Assembly: GCA_914767715.1 (NCBI GenBank)
Contig: OU612071.1
Location: 16,488,948 to 16,552,947, forward strand
Origin: Membranipora membranacea
Lineage: Eukaryota > Bryozoa > Gymnolaemata > Cheilostomatida > Membraniporidae
Direction: 5' to 3'
DNA length: 64,000 nt
Shown piece after piece: positions 10,924-23,818 of this stretch. The first letter of the stretch is position 1, and the number at the start of each line of letters is the position of its first letter. Under the pieces are notes generated by a model, which did not search any database, had not been told where the DNA came from, and was given only the letters and a program-made list of their open reading frames with translations. A program made the translations under genes and the position numbers.

Positions 10924-13900
10924 GGACGTCATTGCGAACCTCAAAACAGAGTTTCAAACGTTTCTAAGCTAGTAAAGAATTCTGCCCAATTATTGGCTAT
11001 TTTCCCCTGGACCGTACCTATCGATTTTTGTCGATATCTTGCAAAATACCTAGATAGAAAACGCATCGTAACAGGGAGCTAATATTTTAGATGAGATATA
11101 GAGACATCATTGCGAACCTCAAAACAGAGTTTCAAACGTTTCTAAGCTAGTAAAGAATTCTGCCCAATTATTTGCTAATTTCCCCAGGACCGTACTTATC
11201 GATTTTTGTCAATTACTTGCAAAATACCTAGATAGAAAACGCATTGTTACAGGGAGCTAATATTTTAGATGAGATATAGAGACATCATTGCGAACCTCAA
11301 AACAGAGTTTCAAGCGATTCTAAGCTAGTAAAGATTTCTGCCAAATTATTGGCTAATTTCCCCTGGACCGTACCTGTCGATTATTGTCGATTTTTTGCAA
11401 AATACCTAGATCGAAAACGCATCGTCACAGGGAGCTAATATTTTAGATGAGATATAGGGACGTCATTCCGAACTTCAAAACAGAGTTTCAAACGTTTCTA
11501 AGCTAGTAAAGAATTCTGCCCAATTATTGCTAATTTCCCCAGGACCGTACCTATCGATTTTTGTCGATTTTTTGCAAAATACCTAGATCGAAAATGCATC
11601 GTCACACTGAGCTAATATTTTAGATGAGATATAGAGACATCATTGCGAACCTCAAAACAGAGTTTCAAACGATTCTATGCTAGTAAAGATTTCTGCCCAA
11701 TTATTGGCTAATTTCCCCAGGACCGTACATATCGATTTTTGTCTATATCTTGCAAAGTACCTAGATAGAAAACGCATCGTTACAGGGAGCTAATATTTTA
11801 GATGAGATATAGAGACGTCATTGCGAACTTCAAAACAGAGTTTTAAGTGTTTCTAAGCTTGTAAAGAATTCTGCCCAATTATTGGCTAATTTCCCCAGGA
11901 CCGTACCTACCAATTTTTTGGTTTTTTTGCAAAATACCTAGATCGAAAACGCATCGTCACAGGGAGCTAGTATTTTAGATGAGATATAGGGACGTCATTG
12001 CGAACTTCAAAACAGAGTTTCAAACGTTTCTAAGCTAGCAAAGAATTCTGCCCAATTATTGGCTAATTTCCCCAGGACCTAACCTATCGATTATTGTCGA
12101 TTTTTTGCAAAATACCTAGATCGAAAACGCATCGTCACAGGGAGCTAATGTTAAATATGAGATATTGGGACGTCATCTCAAACCTCAAAACAGAGTTTCA
12201 AGGGTTTCTAAGCGAGTAAAGAATTCTGCCCAATTATTTGCTAATTTCCCCAGGACCGTACTTATCGATTTTTGTCGATTACTTGCAAAATACCTAGATA
12301 GAAAACGCATTGTTACAGGGAGCTAATATTTTAGATGAGATATAGAGACATCATTGCGAACCTCAAAACAGAGTTTCAAGCGATTCTATGCTAGTAAAGA
12401 TTTCTGCCAAATTATTGGCTAATTTCCCCAAGACCGTACCTATCGATTTTTGTCGATTTTTTGCAAAGTACCTAGATCGAAAACGCATCGTCACAGGGAG
12501 CTATTATTTTAGATGAGATATAGGGACGTCATTGCGAACTTCAATACAGAGTTTCAAACGTTTCTAAGCTAGTAAAGAATTCTGCCAAATTATTGGCTAA
12601 TTTCCCCAGGACCGTACATATCGATTTTTGTCGATTTCTTGCAAAATACCTCGATAGAATACGCATCGTCACAGGGAGCTAATATTTTATATGAGATATA
12701 GGGACGTCATTGCGAACCCCAAAACAGAGTTTCAAGCGTTTCTAAGCGAGTAAAGAATTCTGCCCAATTATTGGCTAATTTCCCCAGGACCGTATCTGTC
12801 GATTTTTTGCAAAATACCTAGATTGAAAACGCATCGTCACAGGGAGCTAATATTTTAGATGAGATATAGGGACATCATTGCGAACTTCAAAACAGAGTTT
12901 CAAACGTTTCTAAGCTAGTAAAGAATTCTGCCCAATTATTGGCTAATTTCCCCAGGACCGTACCTATCGATTTTTGTCGATATCTTGCAAAATACCTAGA
13001 TAGAAAACGCATTGTTACAAGGAGCTACTATTTTAGATGAGATATAGAGACATCATTGCGAACCTCAAAACAGAGTTTCAAACGTTCCTAAGCTAGTAAA
13101 GAATTCTGCCCAATTATTGGCTAATTTCCCCAGGACCGTACCTATCGATTTTTGTCGATATCTTGCAAAATACCTAGATAGAAAACGCATTGTTACAGGG
13201 AGCTAATATCTTAGATGAGATATAGAGACGTCATTGCGAACTTCAAAACAGAGTCTCAAGCGTTTCTAAGCGGGTAAAGAATTCTGTCCAATTATTGGCT
13301 ATTTTCCCCAGGACTGTACCTATCGATTTTTGACGATCTCTTGCAAATTACCTTGATAGAATACGCATCGTCACGGGGAGCTAATATTTTAGATGAGATA
13401 TAGGGACGTCATTGCGAACTTCAAAACGGAGCCCATCGTCACAGGGAGCTAATATTTTAGATGAGATATAGGGACATCATTGCGAACCTCAAAACAGAGT
13501 TTCAAGCGTTTCTTAGCTAGTAAAGAATTCTGCCCAATTATTGGCTAATTTCCCCAGGACTGTACCTTTCGATTTTTGTCGATTTTTTGCAAAATACCTA
13601 GATCGAAAACGCATCGTCACAGGGAGCCAATATTTTAGATGAGATATAGGGACGTCATTGCGAACTTCAAAACAGAGTTTCAAACGTTTCTAAGCTAGTA
13701 AAGAATTCTGCCCAATTATTGGCTTATTTCCCCAGGACCGTACCTATCGATTTTTGTCGAATTTTTGCAAAATACCTAGATCGAAAACGTATCGTCACAG
13801 GGAGCTAATATTTTAGATGAGTTATAGAGACATCATTGCGAACCTCAAAACAGAGTTTCAAACGTTTCTAAGCTAGTAAAGAATTCTGCCCAATTATTGG

Positions 13901-15073
13901 CTAATTTCCCCAGGACCGTACCTATCGATTTTTGTCGATTTTTTGCAAAATACCTAGATCGAATACGCATCGTCACAGGGAGCTAATATTTTAGATGAGA
14001 TATAGGGACGTCATTGCGAACTTCAAAACAGAATTTTAAGCGTTTCTAACCTAGTAAAGAATTCTGCCCAATTATTGGCTATTTTCCCCAGGACCGTACC
14101 TATTGATTTTTGTCGATTTTTTGCAAAACACCTAGATAGAAAACGCATTGTTACAGGGAGCTAATATTTTAGATGAGATATAGAGACATCATTGCGAACC
14201 TCAAAACAGAGTTTCAAGCGTTTCTAAGCTAGCAAAGAATTCTGCCCAATTATTGGCTAATTTCCCCAGGACCGTACCTATCGATTTTTGTCGACTTCTT
14301 GCAAAATACCTCGATAGAATACGCATCGTCACAGGGAGCTAATATTTTATATGAGATATAGGGACGTCATTGCGAACCCCAAAACAGAGTTTCAAGCGTT
14401 TCTAAGCGAGTAAAGAATTCTGCCGAATTATTGGCTAATTTCCCCAGGACCGTGCCTGTCGATTTTTGTCGATTTTTTGCAAAATACCTAGATCGAAAAC
14501 GCATCGTCACAGGGAGCTAATATTTTAGATGAGATATAGGGACGTCATTGCGAACTTCAAAACAGAGTTTCAAACGTTTCTAAGCTAGTAAAGAATTCTG
14601 CCCAATTATTTGCTAATTTCCCCAGGACCGTACCTATCGATTTTTGTCGATTTTTTGCAAAATACCTAGATCGAAAATGCATCGTCACACTGAGCTAATA
14701 TTTTAGATGAGATATAGAGTCATCATTGCGAACCTCAAAACAGAGTTTCAAACGTTTCTAAGCTAGTAAAGAATTCTGCCCAATTATTGGCTAATTTCCC
14801 CAGGACCGTACCTATCGATTTTTGTCGATTGTTTGCAAAATACCTAGATCGAAAACGTATCGTCACAGGGAGCTAATATTTTAGATGAGATATAAGGATG
14901 TCATTGCGAACTTCAAAACAGAGTTTCAAACGTTTCTAAGCTAGTAAAGAATTCTGCCCAATTATTTGATAATTTCCCCAGGACCGTACTTATCGATTTT
15001 TGTCGATTTCTTGCAAAATACCTAGATAGAAAACGCATCGTCACAGGGAGCTAATATTTTAGATGAGATATAG
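10924..15073 (+). repeat. 4150-bp HOR unit, copy 1
   Basis: This unit is followed directly by a second copy at a constant 4150-bp offset. The length fits 23 full monomers plus one short unit (13432), less a 10-bp deletion near 12800 and single-base losses. I found five substitutions against copy 2: near 11860, 12791, 13569, 14129 and 14232. Four are C/T, and two of those fall in CpG. That is about 99.9% identity, so the pair is young. Confidence 0.93.
12795..12825 (+). repeat. 10-bp deletion between direct repeats in one monomer
   Basis: The usual TCGATTTTTG followed by TCGATTTTTTGC is reduced to CTGTCGATTTTTTGC, so one 10-bp direct-repeat arm and the hairpin dyad are lost. The identical allele is at about 16945-16975 in the next HOR copy. 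The pattern is what slippage between the two TCGATTTTT arms would leave. Confidence 0.8.
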
Positions 15074-18000
15074 GGACGTCATTGCGAACCTCAAAACAGA
15101 GTTTCAAACGTTTCTAAGCTAGTAAAGAATTCTGCCCAATTATTGGCTATTTTCCCCTGGACCGTACCTATCGATTTTTGTCGATATCTTGCAAAATACC
15201 TAGATAGAAAACGCATCGTAACAGGGAGCTAATATTTTAGATGAGATATAGAGACATCATTGCGAACCTCAAAACAGAGTTTCAAACGTTTCTAAGCTAG
15301 TAAAGAATTCTGCCCAATTATTTGCTAATTTCCCCAGGACCGTACTTATCGATTTTTGTCAATTACTTGCAAAATACCTAGATAGAAAACGCATTGTTAC
15401 AGGGAGCTAATATTTTAGATGAGATATAGAGACATCATTGCGAACCTCAAAACAGAGTTTCAAGCGATTCTAAGCTAGTAAAGATTTCTGCCAAATTATT
15501 GGCTAATTTCCCCTGGACCGTACCTGTCGATTATTGTCGATTTTTTGCAAAATACCTAGATCGAAAACGCATCGTCACAGGGAGCTAATATTTTAGATGA
15601 GATATAGGGACGTCATTCCGAACTTCAAAACAGAGTTTCAAACGTTTCTAAGCTAGTAAAGAATTCTGCCCAATTATTGCTAATTTCCCCAGGACCGTAC
15701 CTATCGATTTTTGTCGATTTTTTGCAAAATACCTAGATCGAAAATGCATCGTCACACTGAGCTAATATTTTAGATGAGATATAGAGACATCATTGCGAAC
15801 CTCAAAACAGAGTTTCAAACGATTCTATGCTAGTAAAGATTTCTGCCCAATTATTGGCTAATTTCCCCAGGACCGTACATATCGATTTTTGTCTATATCT
15901 TGCAAAGTACCTAGATAGAAAACGCATCGTTACAGGGAGCTAATATTTTAGATGAGATATAGAGACGTCATTGCGAACTTCAAAACAGAGTTTTAAGTGT
16001 TTCTAAGCTAGTAAAGAATTCTGCCCAATTATTGGCTAATTTCCCCAGGACCGTACCTACCAATTTTTTGGTTTTTTTGCAAAATACCTAGATCGAAAAC
16101 GCATCGTCACAGGGAGCTAGTATTTTAGATGAGATATAGGGACGTCATTGCGAACTTCAAAACAGAGTTTCAAACGTTTCTAAGCTAGCAAAGAATTCTG
16201 CCCAATTATTGGCTAATTTCCCCAGGACCTAACCTATCGATTATTGTCGATTTTTTGCAAAATACCTAGATCGAAAACGCATCGTCACAGGGAGCTAATG
16301 TTAAATATGAGATATTGGGACGTCATCTCAAACCTCAAAACAGAGTTTCAAGGGTTTCTAAGCGAGTAAAGAATTCTGCCCAATTATTTGCTAATTTCCC
16401 CAGGACCGTACTTATCGATTTTTGTCGATTACTTGCAAAATACCTAGATAGAAAACGCATTGTTACAGGGAGCTAATATTTTAGATGAGATATAGAGACA
16501 TCATTGCGAACCTCAAAACAGAGTTTCAAGCGATTCTATGCTAGTAAAGATTTCTGCCAAATTATTGGCTAATTTCCCCAAGACCGTACCTATCGATTTT
16601 TGTCGATTTTTTGCAAAGTACCTAGATCGAAAACGCATCGTCACAGGGAGCTATTATTTTAGATGAGATATAGGGACGTCATTGCGAACTTCAATACAGA
16701 GTTTCAAACGTTTCTAAGCTAGTAAAGAATTCTGCCAAATTATTGGCTAATTTCCCCAGGACCGTACATATCGATTTTTGTCGATTTCTTGCAAAATACC
16801 TCGATAGAATACGCATCGTCACAGGGAGCTAATATTTTATATGAGATATAGGGACGTCATTGCGAACCCCAAAACAGAGTTTCAAGCGTTTCTAAGCGAG
16901 TAAAGAATTCTGCCCAATTATTGGCTAATTTCCCCAGGACTGTATCTGTCGATTTTTTGCAAAATACCTAGATTGAAAACGCATCGTCACAGGGAGCTAA
17001 TATTTTAGATGAGATATAGGGACATCATTGCGAACTTCAAAACAGAGTTTCAAACGTTTCTAAGCTAGTAAAGAATTCTGCCCAATTATTGGCTAATTTC
17101 CCCAGGACCGTACCTATCGATTTTTGTCGATATCTTGCAAAATACCTAGATAGAAAACGCATTGTTACAAGGAGCTACTATTTTAGATGAGATATAGAGA
17201 CATCATTGCGAACCTCAAAACAGAGTTTCAAACGTTCCTAAGCTAGTAAAGAATTCTGCCCAATTATTGGCTAATTTCCCCAGGACCGTACCTATCGATT
17301 TTTGTCGATATCTTGCAAAATACCTAGATAGAAAACGCATTGTTACAGGGAGCTAATATCTTAGATGAGATATAGAGACGTCATTGCGAACTTCAAAACA
17401 GAGTCTCAAGCGTTTCTAAGCGGGTAAAGAATTCTGTCCAATTATTGGCTATTTTCCCCAGGACTGTACCTATCGATTTTTGACGATCTCTTGCAAATTA
17501 CCTTGATAGAATACGCATCGTCACGGGGAGCTAATATTTTAGATGAGATATAGGGACGTCATTGCGAACTTCAAAACGGAGCCCATCGTCACAGGGAGCT
17601 AATATTTTAGATGAGATATAGGGACATCATTGCGAACCTCAAAACAGAGTTTCAAGCGTTTCTTAGCTAGTAAAGAATTCTGCCCAATTATTGGCTAATT
17701 TCCCCAGGACTGTACCTTTTGATTTTTGTCGATTTTTTGCAAAATACCTAGATCGAAAACGCATCGTCACAGGGAGCCAATATTTTAGATGAGATATAGG
17801 GACGTCATTGCGAACTTCAAAACAGAGTTTCAAACGTTTCTAAGCTAGTAAAGAATTCTGCCCAATTATTGGCTTATTTCCCCAGGACCGTACCTATCGA
17901 TTTTTGTCGAATTTTTGCAAAATACCTAGATCGAAAACGTATCGTCACAGGGAGCTAATATTTTAGATGAGTTATAGAGACATCATTGCGAACCTCAAAA

Positions 18001-19187
18001 CAGAGTTTCAAACGTTTCTAAGCTAGTAAAGAATTCTGCCCAATTATTGGCTAATTTCCCCAGGACCGTACCTATCGATTTTTGTCGATTTTTTGCAAAA
18101 TACCTAGATCGAATACGCATCGTCACAGGGAGCTAATATTTTAGATGAGATATAGGGACGTCATTGCGAACTTCAAAACAGAATTTTAAGCGTTTCTAAC
18201 CTAGTAAAGAATTCTGCCCAATTATTGGCTATTTTCCCCAGGACCGTACCTATTGATTTTTGTCGATTTTTTGCAAAATACCTAGATAGAAAACGCATTG
18301 TTACAGGGAGCTAATATTTTAGATGAGATATAGAGACATCATTGCGAACCTCAAAACAGAGTTTCAAGCGTTTCTAAGCTAGTAAAGAATTCTGCCCAAT
18401 TATTGGCTAATTTCCCCAGGACCGTACCTATCGATTTTTGTCGACTTCTTGCAAAATACCTCGATAGAATACGCATCGTCACAGGGAGCTAATATTTTAT
18501 ATGAGATATAGGGACGTCATTGCGAACCCCAAAACAGAGTTTCAAGCGTTTCTAAGCGAGTAAAGAATTCTGCCGAATTATTGGCTAATTTCCCCAGGAC
18601 CGTGCCTGTCGATTTTTGTCGATTTTTTGCAAAATACCTAGATCGAAAACGCATCGTCACAGGGAGCTAATATTTTAGATGAGATATAGGGACGTCATTG
18701 CGAACTTCAAAACAGAGTTTCAAACGTTTCTAAGCTAGTAAAGAATTCTGCCCAATTATTTGCTAATTTCCCCAGGACCGTACCTATCGATTTTTGTCGA
18801 TTTTTTGCAAAATACCTAGATCGAAAATGCATCGTCACACTGAGCTAATATTTTAGATGAGATATAGAGTCATCATTGCGAACCTCAAAACAGAGTTTCA
18901 AACGTTTCTAAGCTAGTAAAGAATTCTGCCCAATTATTGGCTAATTTCCCCAGGACCGTACCTATCGATTTTTGTCGATTGTTTGCAAAATACCTAGATC
19001 GAAAACGTATCGTCACAGGGAGCTAATATTTTAGATGAGATATAAGGATGTCATTGCGAACTTCAAAACAGAGTTTCAAACGTTTCTAAGCTAGTAAAGA
19101 ATTCTGCCCAATTATTTGATAATTTCCCCAGGACCGTACTTATCGATTTTTGTCGATTTCTTGCAAAATACCTAGATAGAAAACGCA
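15074..19187 (+). repeat. 4150-bp HOR unit, copy 2
   Basis: Tandem copy of 10924-15073, ending about 36 bp short. At 19188 the monomer switches from CGCATCGTCAC to CGCATTGTTAC and enters the 4659-bp unit. It keeps the short unit (17582) and the 10-bp deletion (near 16950), so both predate the duplication. Confidence 0.93.
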
Positions 19188-22100
19188 TTGTTACAGGGAG
19201 CTAATATTTTAGATGAGATATAGAGACATCATTGCGAACCTCAAAACAGAGTTTCAAGCGATTCTAAGCTAGTAAAGATTTCTGCCAAATTATTGGCTAA
19301 TTTCCCCAGGACCGTACCTGTCAATTTTTGTCGATTTTTTGCAAAATACCTAGATCGAAAACGCATCGTCACAGGGAGCTAATATTTTAGATGAGATATA
19401 GGGACGTCATTGCGAACTTCAAAACAGAGTTTCAAACGTTTCTAAGCTAGTAAAGAATTCTGCCTAATTATTGGCTAATTTCCCAAGGACTGTACCTATC
19501 GATTTTTGTCGATTGTTTGCAAAATACCTAGATCGAAAATTTATCGTCACACTGAGCTAATAATTTAGATGAGATATAGAGACATCATTGCGAACCTCAA
19601 AACAGAGTTTCAAACGTTTCTAAGCTAGTAAAGAATTCTGCCCAATTATTGGCTATTTTCCCCAGGACCGTACCTATCGATTTTTGTCGATTTTTTGCAA
19701 AATACCTAGATAGAAAACGCATCGTTACAGGGAGCTAATATTTTAGATGAGATAGAGGGACGTCATTGCGCACTTCAAAACAGAGCCCATCGTCACAGGG
19801 AGCCAATATTTTAGATGAGATATAGGGACATCATTGCGAACCTCAAAACAGAGTTTCAAGCGTTTCTGAGCGAGTAAAGAATTCTGCCCAATTATTGGCT
19901 AATTTTTTCCAGGACCGTACCTATCGATTTTTGTCGATTTCTCGCAAAATACCTCGATTGAATACGCATCGTCACAGGGAGCTAATAATTTATATGAGAT
20001 ATAGGGACGTCATTGCAAACCTCATGACAGAGTTTCAAGTGCTTCTAAGCGAGTAGAGAATTCTGCCCAATTATTGGATAATTTCCCCAGGAATGTACCT
20101 ATCGATTTTGTCGATTTTTTGCAAAATACCTAGATCGAAAACGCATCGTCGCGGGGAGTTAATATTTTAGATGAGATATAGAGACATCATTGCGAACCTT
20201 AAAACAGAGTTTCAAACGTTTCTAAGCTAGTAAAGAATTCTGCCCAATTATTGGCTATTTTCCCCAGGATCGTACCTATCGATTTTTGTCGATATCTTGC
20301 AAAATACCTAGATAGAAAACGCATCGTAACAGGGAGCTAATAATTTAGATGAGATAGAGGGACGTCATTGCGAACTTCAAAACAGAGCCCATCGTCACAG
20401 GGAGCTAGTATTTTAGATGAGATATAGGGACGTCATTGCGAACTTCAAAACAGAGTTTCAAACGTTTCTAAGCTAGTAAAGAATTCTGACCAATTATTGG
20501 CTATTTTCCCAAGGACCGTACCCATCGATTTTTGTCGATTTCTTTCAAAATACCTAGATAGAAAACGCATTTTCACAGGGACCTAATATTTTAGATGAGA
20601 TATAGGGACATCATTGCGAACTTCAAAACAGAGTTTCAAACGTTTCTAAGATAGTAAAGAATTCTGTCCAATTATTGGCTTTTTTCCCTAGGACCGTACC
20701 TATCGATTTTTGTCGATATCTTGCAAAACACCTAGATAGAAAACGCATTGTTACAGGGAGCTATTATTTTAGATGAGATATAGGGACGTCATTGCGAACT
20801 TCAAAACAGAGCCCATCGTCACAGGGAGCTAATATTTTAGATGAGATATAGGGACATCATTGCGAACCTCAAAACAGAGTTTCAAGCGTTTCTAAGCTAG
20901 TAAAGAATTCTGCCCAATTATTGGCTAATTTCCCCAGGACCGTACCTATCGATTTTTGTCGAATTTTTGCAAAATACCTAGATCGAAAACGCATCGTCAC
21001 AGGGAGCTAATATTTTAGATGAGTTATAGAGATATCATGGCGAACCTCAAAACAGAGTTTCAAACGTTTCTAAGCTAGTAAAGAATTCTGCCCAATTATT
21101 GGCTAATTTCCCCAGGACCGTACCTATCGATTTTTGTCGATTTTTCGCAAGACACCTAGATCGAAAACACATCGTCACAGGGAGCTAATATTTTAGATGA
21201 GATATTGGGACGTCATTGCGAACTTCAAAACAGAACAGAGTTTCAAACGTTTCTAAGATAGTAAAGAATTCTGCCCAATTATTGGCTATTTTCCCCAGGA
21301 CCGTACCTATCGATTTTTGTCGATTTTTTGCAAAATACCTAGATAGAAAATGCATCGTAACAGGGAGGTAATATTTTAGATGAGATCTAGAGACATCATT
21401 GCGAACCTCAAAACAGAGTTTCAAGCGTTTCTAAGCTAGTAAAGATTTCTGCCCAATTATTGGCTAATTTCCCTAGGACCGTACCTATCGATTATTGTCG
21501 ATTTTTTGCAAAATACCTAGATCGAAAACGCATCGTCACAGGGAGCTAATGTTAAATATGAGATATAGGGACGTCATCTCAAACCTCAAAACAGAGTTTC
21601 AAGGGTTTCTAAGCGAGTAAAGAATTCTGCCCAATTATTTGCTAATTTCCCCAGGACCGTACTTATCGATTTTTGTCGATTACTTGCAAAATACCTAGAT
21701 AGAAAACGCATTGTTACAGGGAGCTAATATTTTAGATGAGATATAGAGACATCATTGCGAACCTCAAAACAGAGTTTCAAGCGATTCTAAGCTAGTAAAG
21801 ATTTCTGCCAAATTATTGGCTAATTTCCCCAGGACCGTACCTATCGATTTTTGTCGATTTTTTGCAAAGTACCTAGATCGAAAACGCATCGTCACAGGGA
21901 GCTATTATTTTAGATGAGATATAGGGACGTCATTGCGGACTTCAATACAGAGTTTCAAACGTTTCTAAGCTAGTAAAGAATTCTGCCCAATTATTGGCTA
22001 ATTTCCCCAGGACCGTACCTATCGATTTTTGTCGAGTTCTTGCAAAATACCTCGATAGAATACGCATCGTCACAGGGAGCTAATATTTTATATGAGATAT

Positions 22101-23818
22101 AGGGACGTCATTGCGAACCCCAAAACAGAGTTTCAAGCGTTTCTAAGCGAGTAAAGAATTCTGCCCAATTTTTGGCTAATTTCCCCAGGACCGTACCTGT
22201 CGATTTTTGTCGATTTCTTGCAAAATACCTAGATCGAAAACGCATCGTCACAGGAAGCTAATATTTTAGATGAGATATAGGGACGTCATTGCGAACTTCA
22301 AAACAGAGTTTCAAACGTTTCTAAGCTAGTAAAGAATTCTGCCCAATTATTGGCTAATTTCCCCAGGACCGTACCTATCGATTTTTGTCGATATCTTGCA
22401 AAATACCTAGATAGAAAACGCATTGTTACAGGGAGCTACTATTTTAGATGAGATATAGAGACATCATTGCGAACCTCAAAACAGAGTTTCAAGCGTTTCT
22501 AAGCTAGTAAAGAATTCTGCCCAATTATGGGCTAATTTCCCCAGGACTGTACCTATCGATTTTTGTCGAATTTTTGCAAAATACCTAGATCGAAACCGTA
22601 TCGTCACAGGGAGCTAATAATTTATATGAGATATAGGGACATCATTGCGAACCTCAAAACAGAGTTTCAAGCGATTCTAAGCTAGTAAAGATTTCTGCCA
22701 ATTTATTGGCTAATTTCCCAAGGACCGTACCTATCGATTTTTGTCGATATCTTTCAAAATACCTAGATAGAAAACGCATTGTTACAGGGAGCTAATACTT
22801 TAGATGAGATATAGAGACATCATTGTGAACCTCAAAACAAAGTTTCAGGCGTTTCTAAGCTAGTAAAGATTTCTGCCCAATTATTGGCTAATTTCCCCAG
22901 GACCGTACCTATCGATTATGTTGATATTTTGCAAAATACCTAGATCGAAAACGCATCGTAACAGGGAGTTAATATTTTAGATGAGATATAGGGACGTCAT
23001 TGCGAACTTCAAAACAGAGTTTCAAACGTTTCTAAGCTAGTAAAGAATTCTGCCCAATTATTTGCTAATTTCCCCAGGACCGTACCTATCGATTTTTGTC
23101 GATTTTTTGCAAAACACCTAGATCGAAAACGCATCGTCACAGGGAGCTAATATTTTAGATGAGATATAGGGACGTCATTGCAAACTTCAAAACAGAGTTT
23201 CAAACGTTTCTAAGCTAGTTAAGAATTTTGCCCAATTATTGGCTATTTTCCCCAGGACCGTACCTATTGATTTTTGTCGATTTTTTGCAAAATACCTAGA
23301 TAGAAAACGCATCGTAACAGGGAGGTAATATTTTAGATGAGATCTAGAGACATCATTGCGAACCTCAAAACAGAGTTTCAAACGTTTCTAAGCGAGTAAA
23401 TAATTCTCTCAAATTATTTGCTAATTTCCCCAGGACCGTACCTATCGATTTTTGTTGATTTCTTGCAAAATACCTCGATAGAATACGCATATTCACAGGG
23501 AGCTTATATTTTATATGACATATGGGGACGTCATTGCGAACCTCAAAACAGAGTTTCAAGCGTTTCTAAGCGAGTAAAAAATTCTGCCCAATTATTGGCT
23601 AATTTTTTCCAGGACGGTACCTATCGATTTTTGTCGATTTCTTGCAAAATAACTCGATAGAATACGCATCGTCACAGGGAGGTAATAATTTATATGAGAT
23701 ATAGGGACGTCATTGCAAACCTCATAACAGAGTTTCAAGTGCTTCTAAGCGAGTAGAGAATTCTGCCCAATTATTTGCTAATTTCCCCAGGACCGTACTT
23801 ATCGATTTTTGTCGATTA
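19160..23818 (+). repeat. 4659-bp HOR unit, copy 1
   Basis: About 25 full monomers and three short units (19786, 20388, 20812). It repeats from 23819 at a 4659-bp offset as far as 26045, and then at a 5690-bp offset until 22958/28648. A 5-bp duplication (CAGAACAGAG in place of CAGAG, at about 21231) marks one monomer and accounts for the length excess. The left edge is where GATTTC becomes GATTACTTGC and the two copies begin to agree. Confidence 0.88.

Noticed and set aside
21185-21424. 79-residue minus-strand frame repeated at 25844 and 26875
   Set aside because: Extended only because of the 5-bp CAGAA duplication at about 21231, which shifts the frame; the three copies are the duplicated HOR, not a conserved gene.
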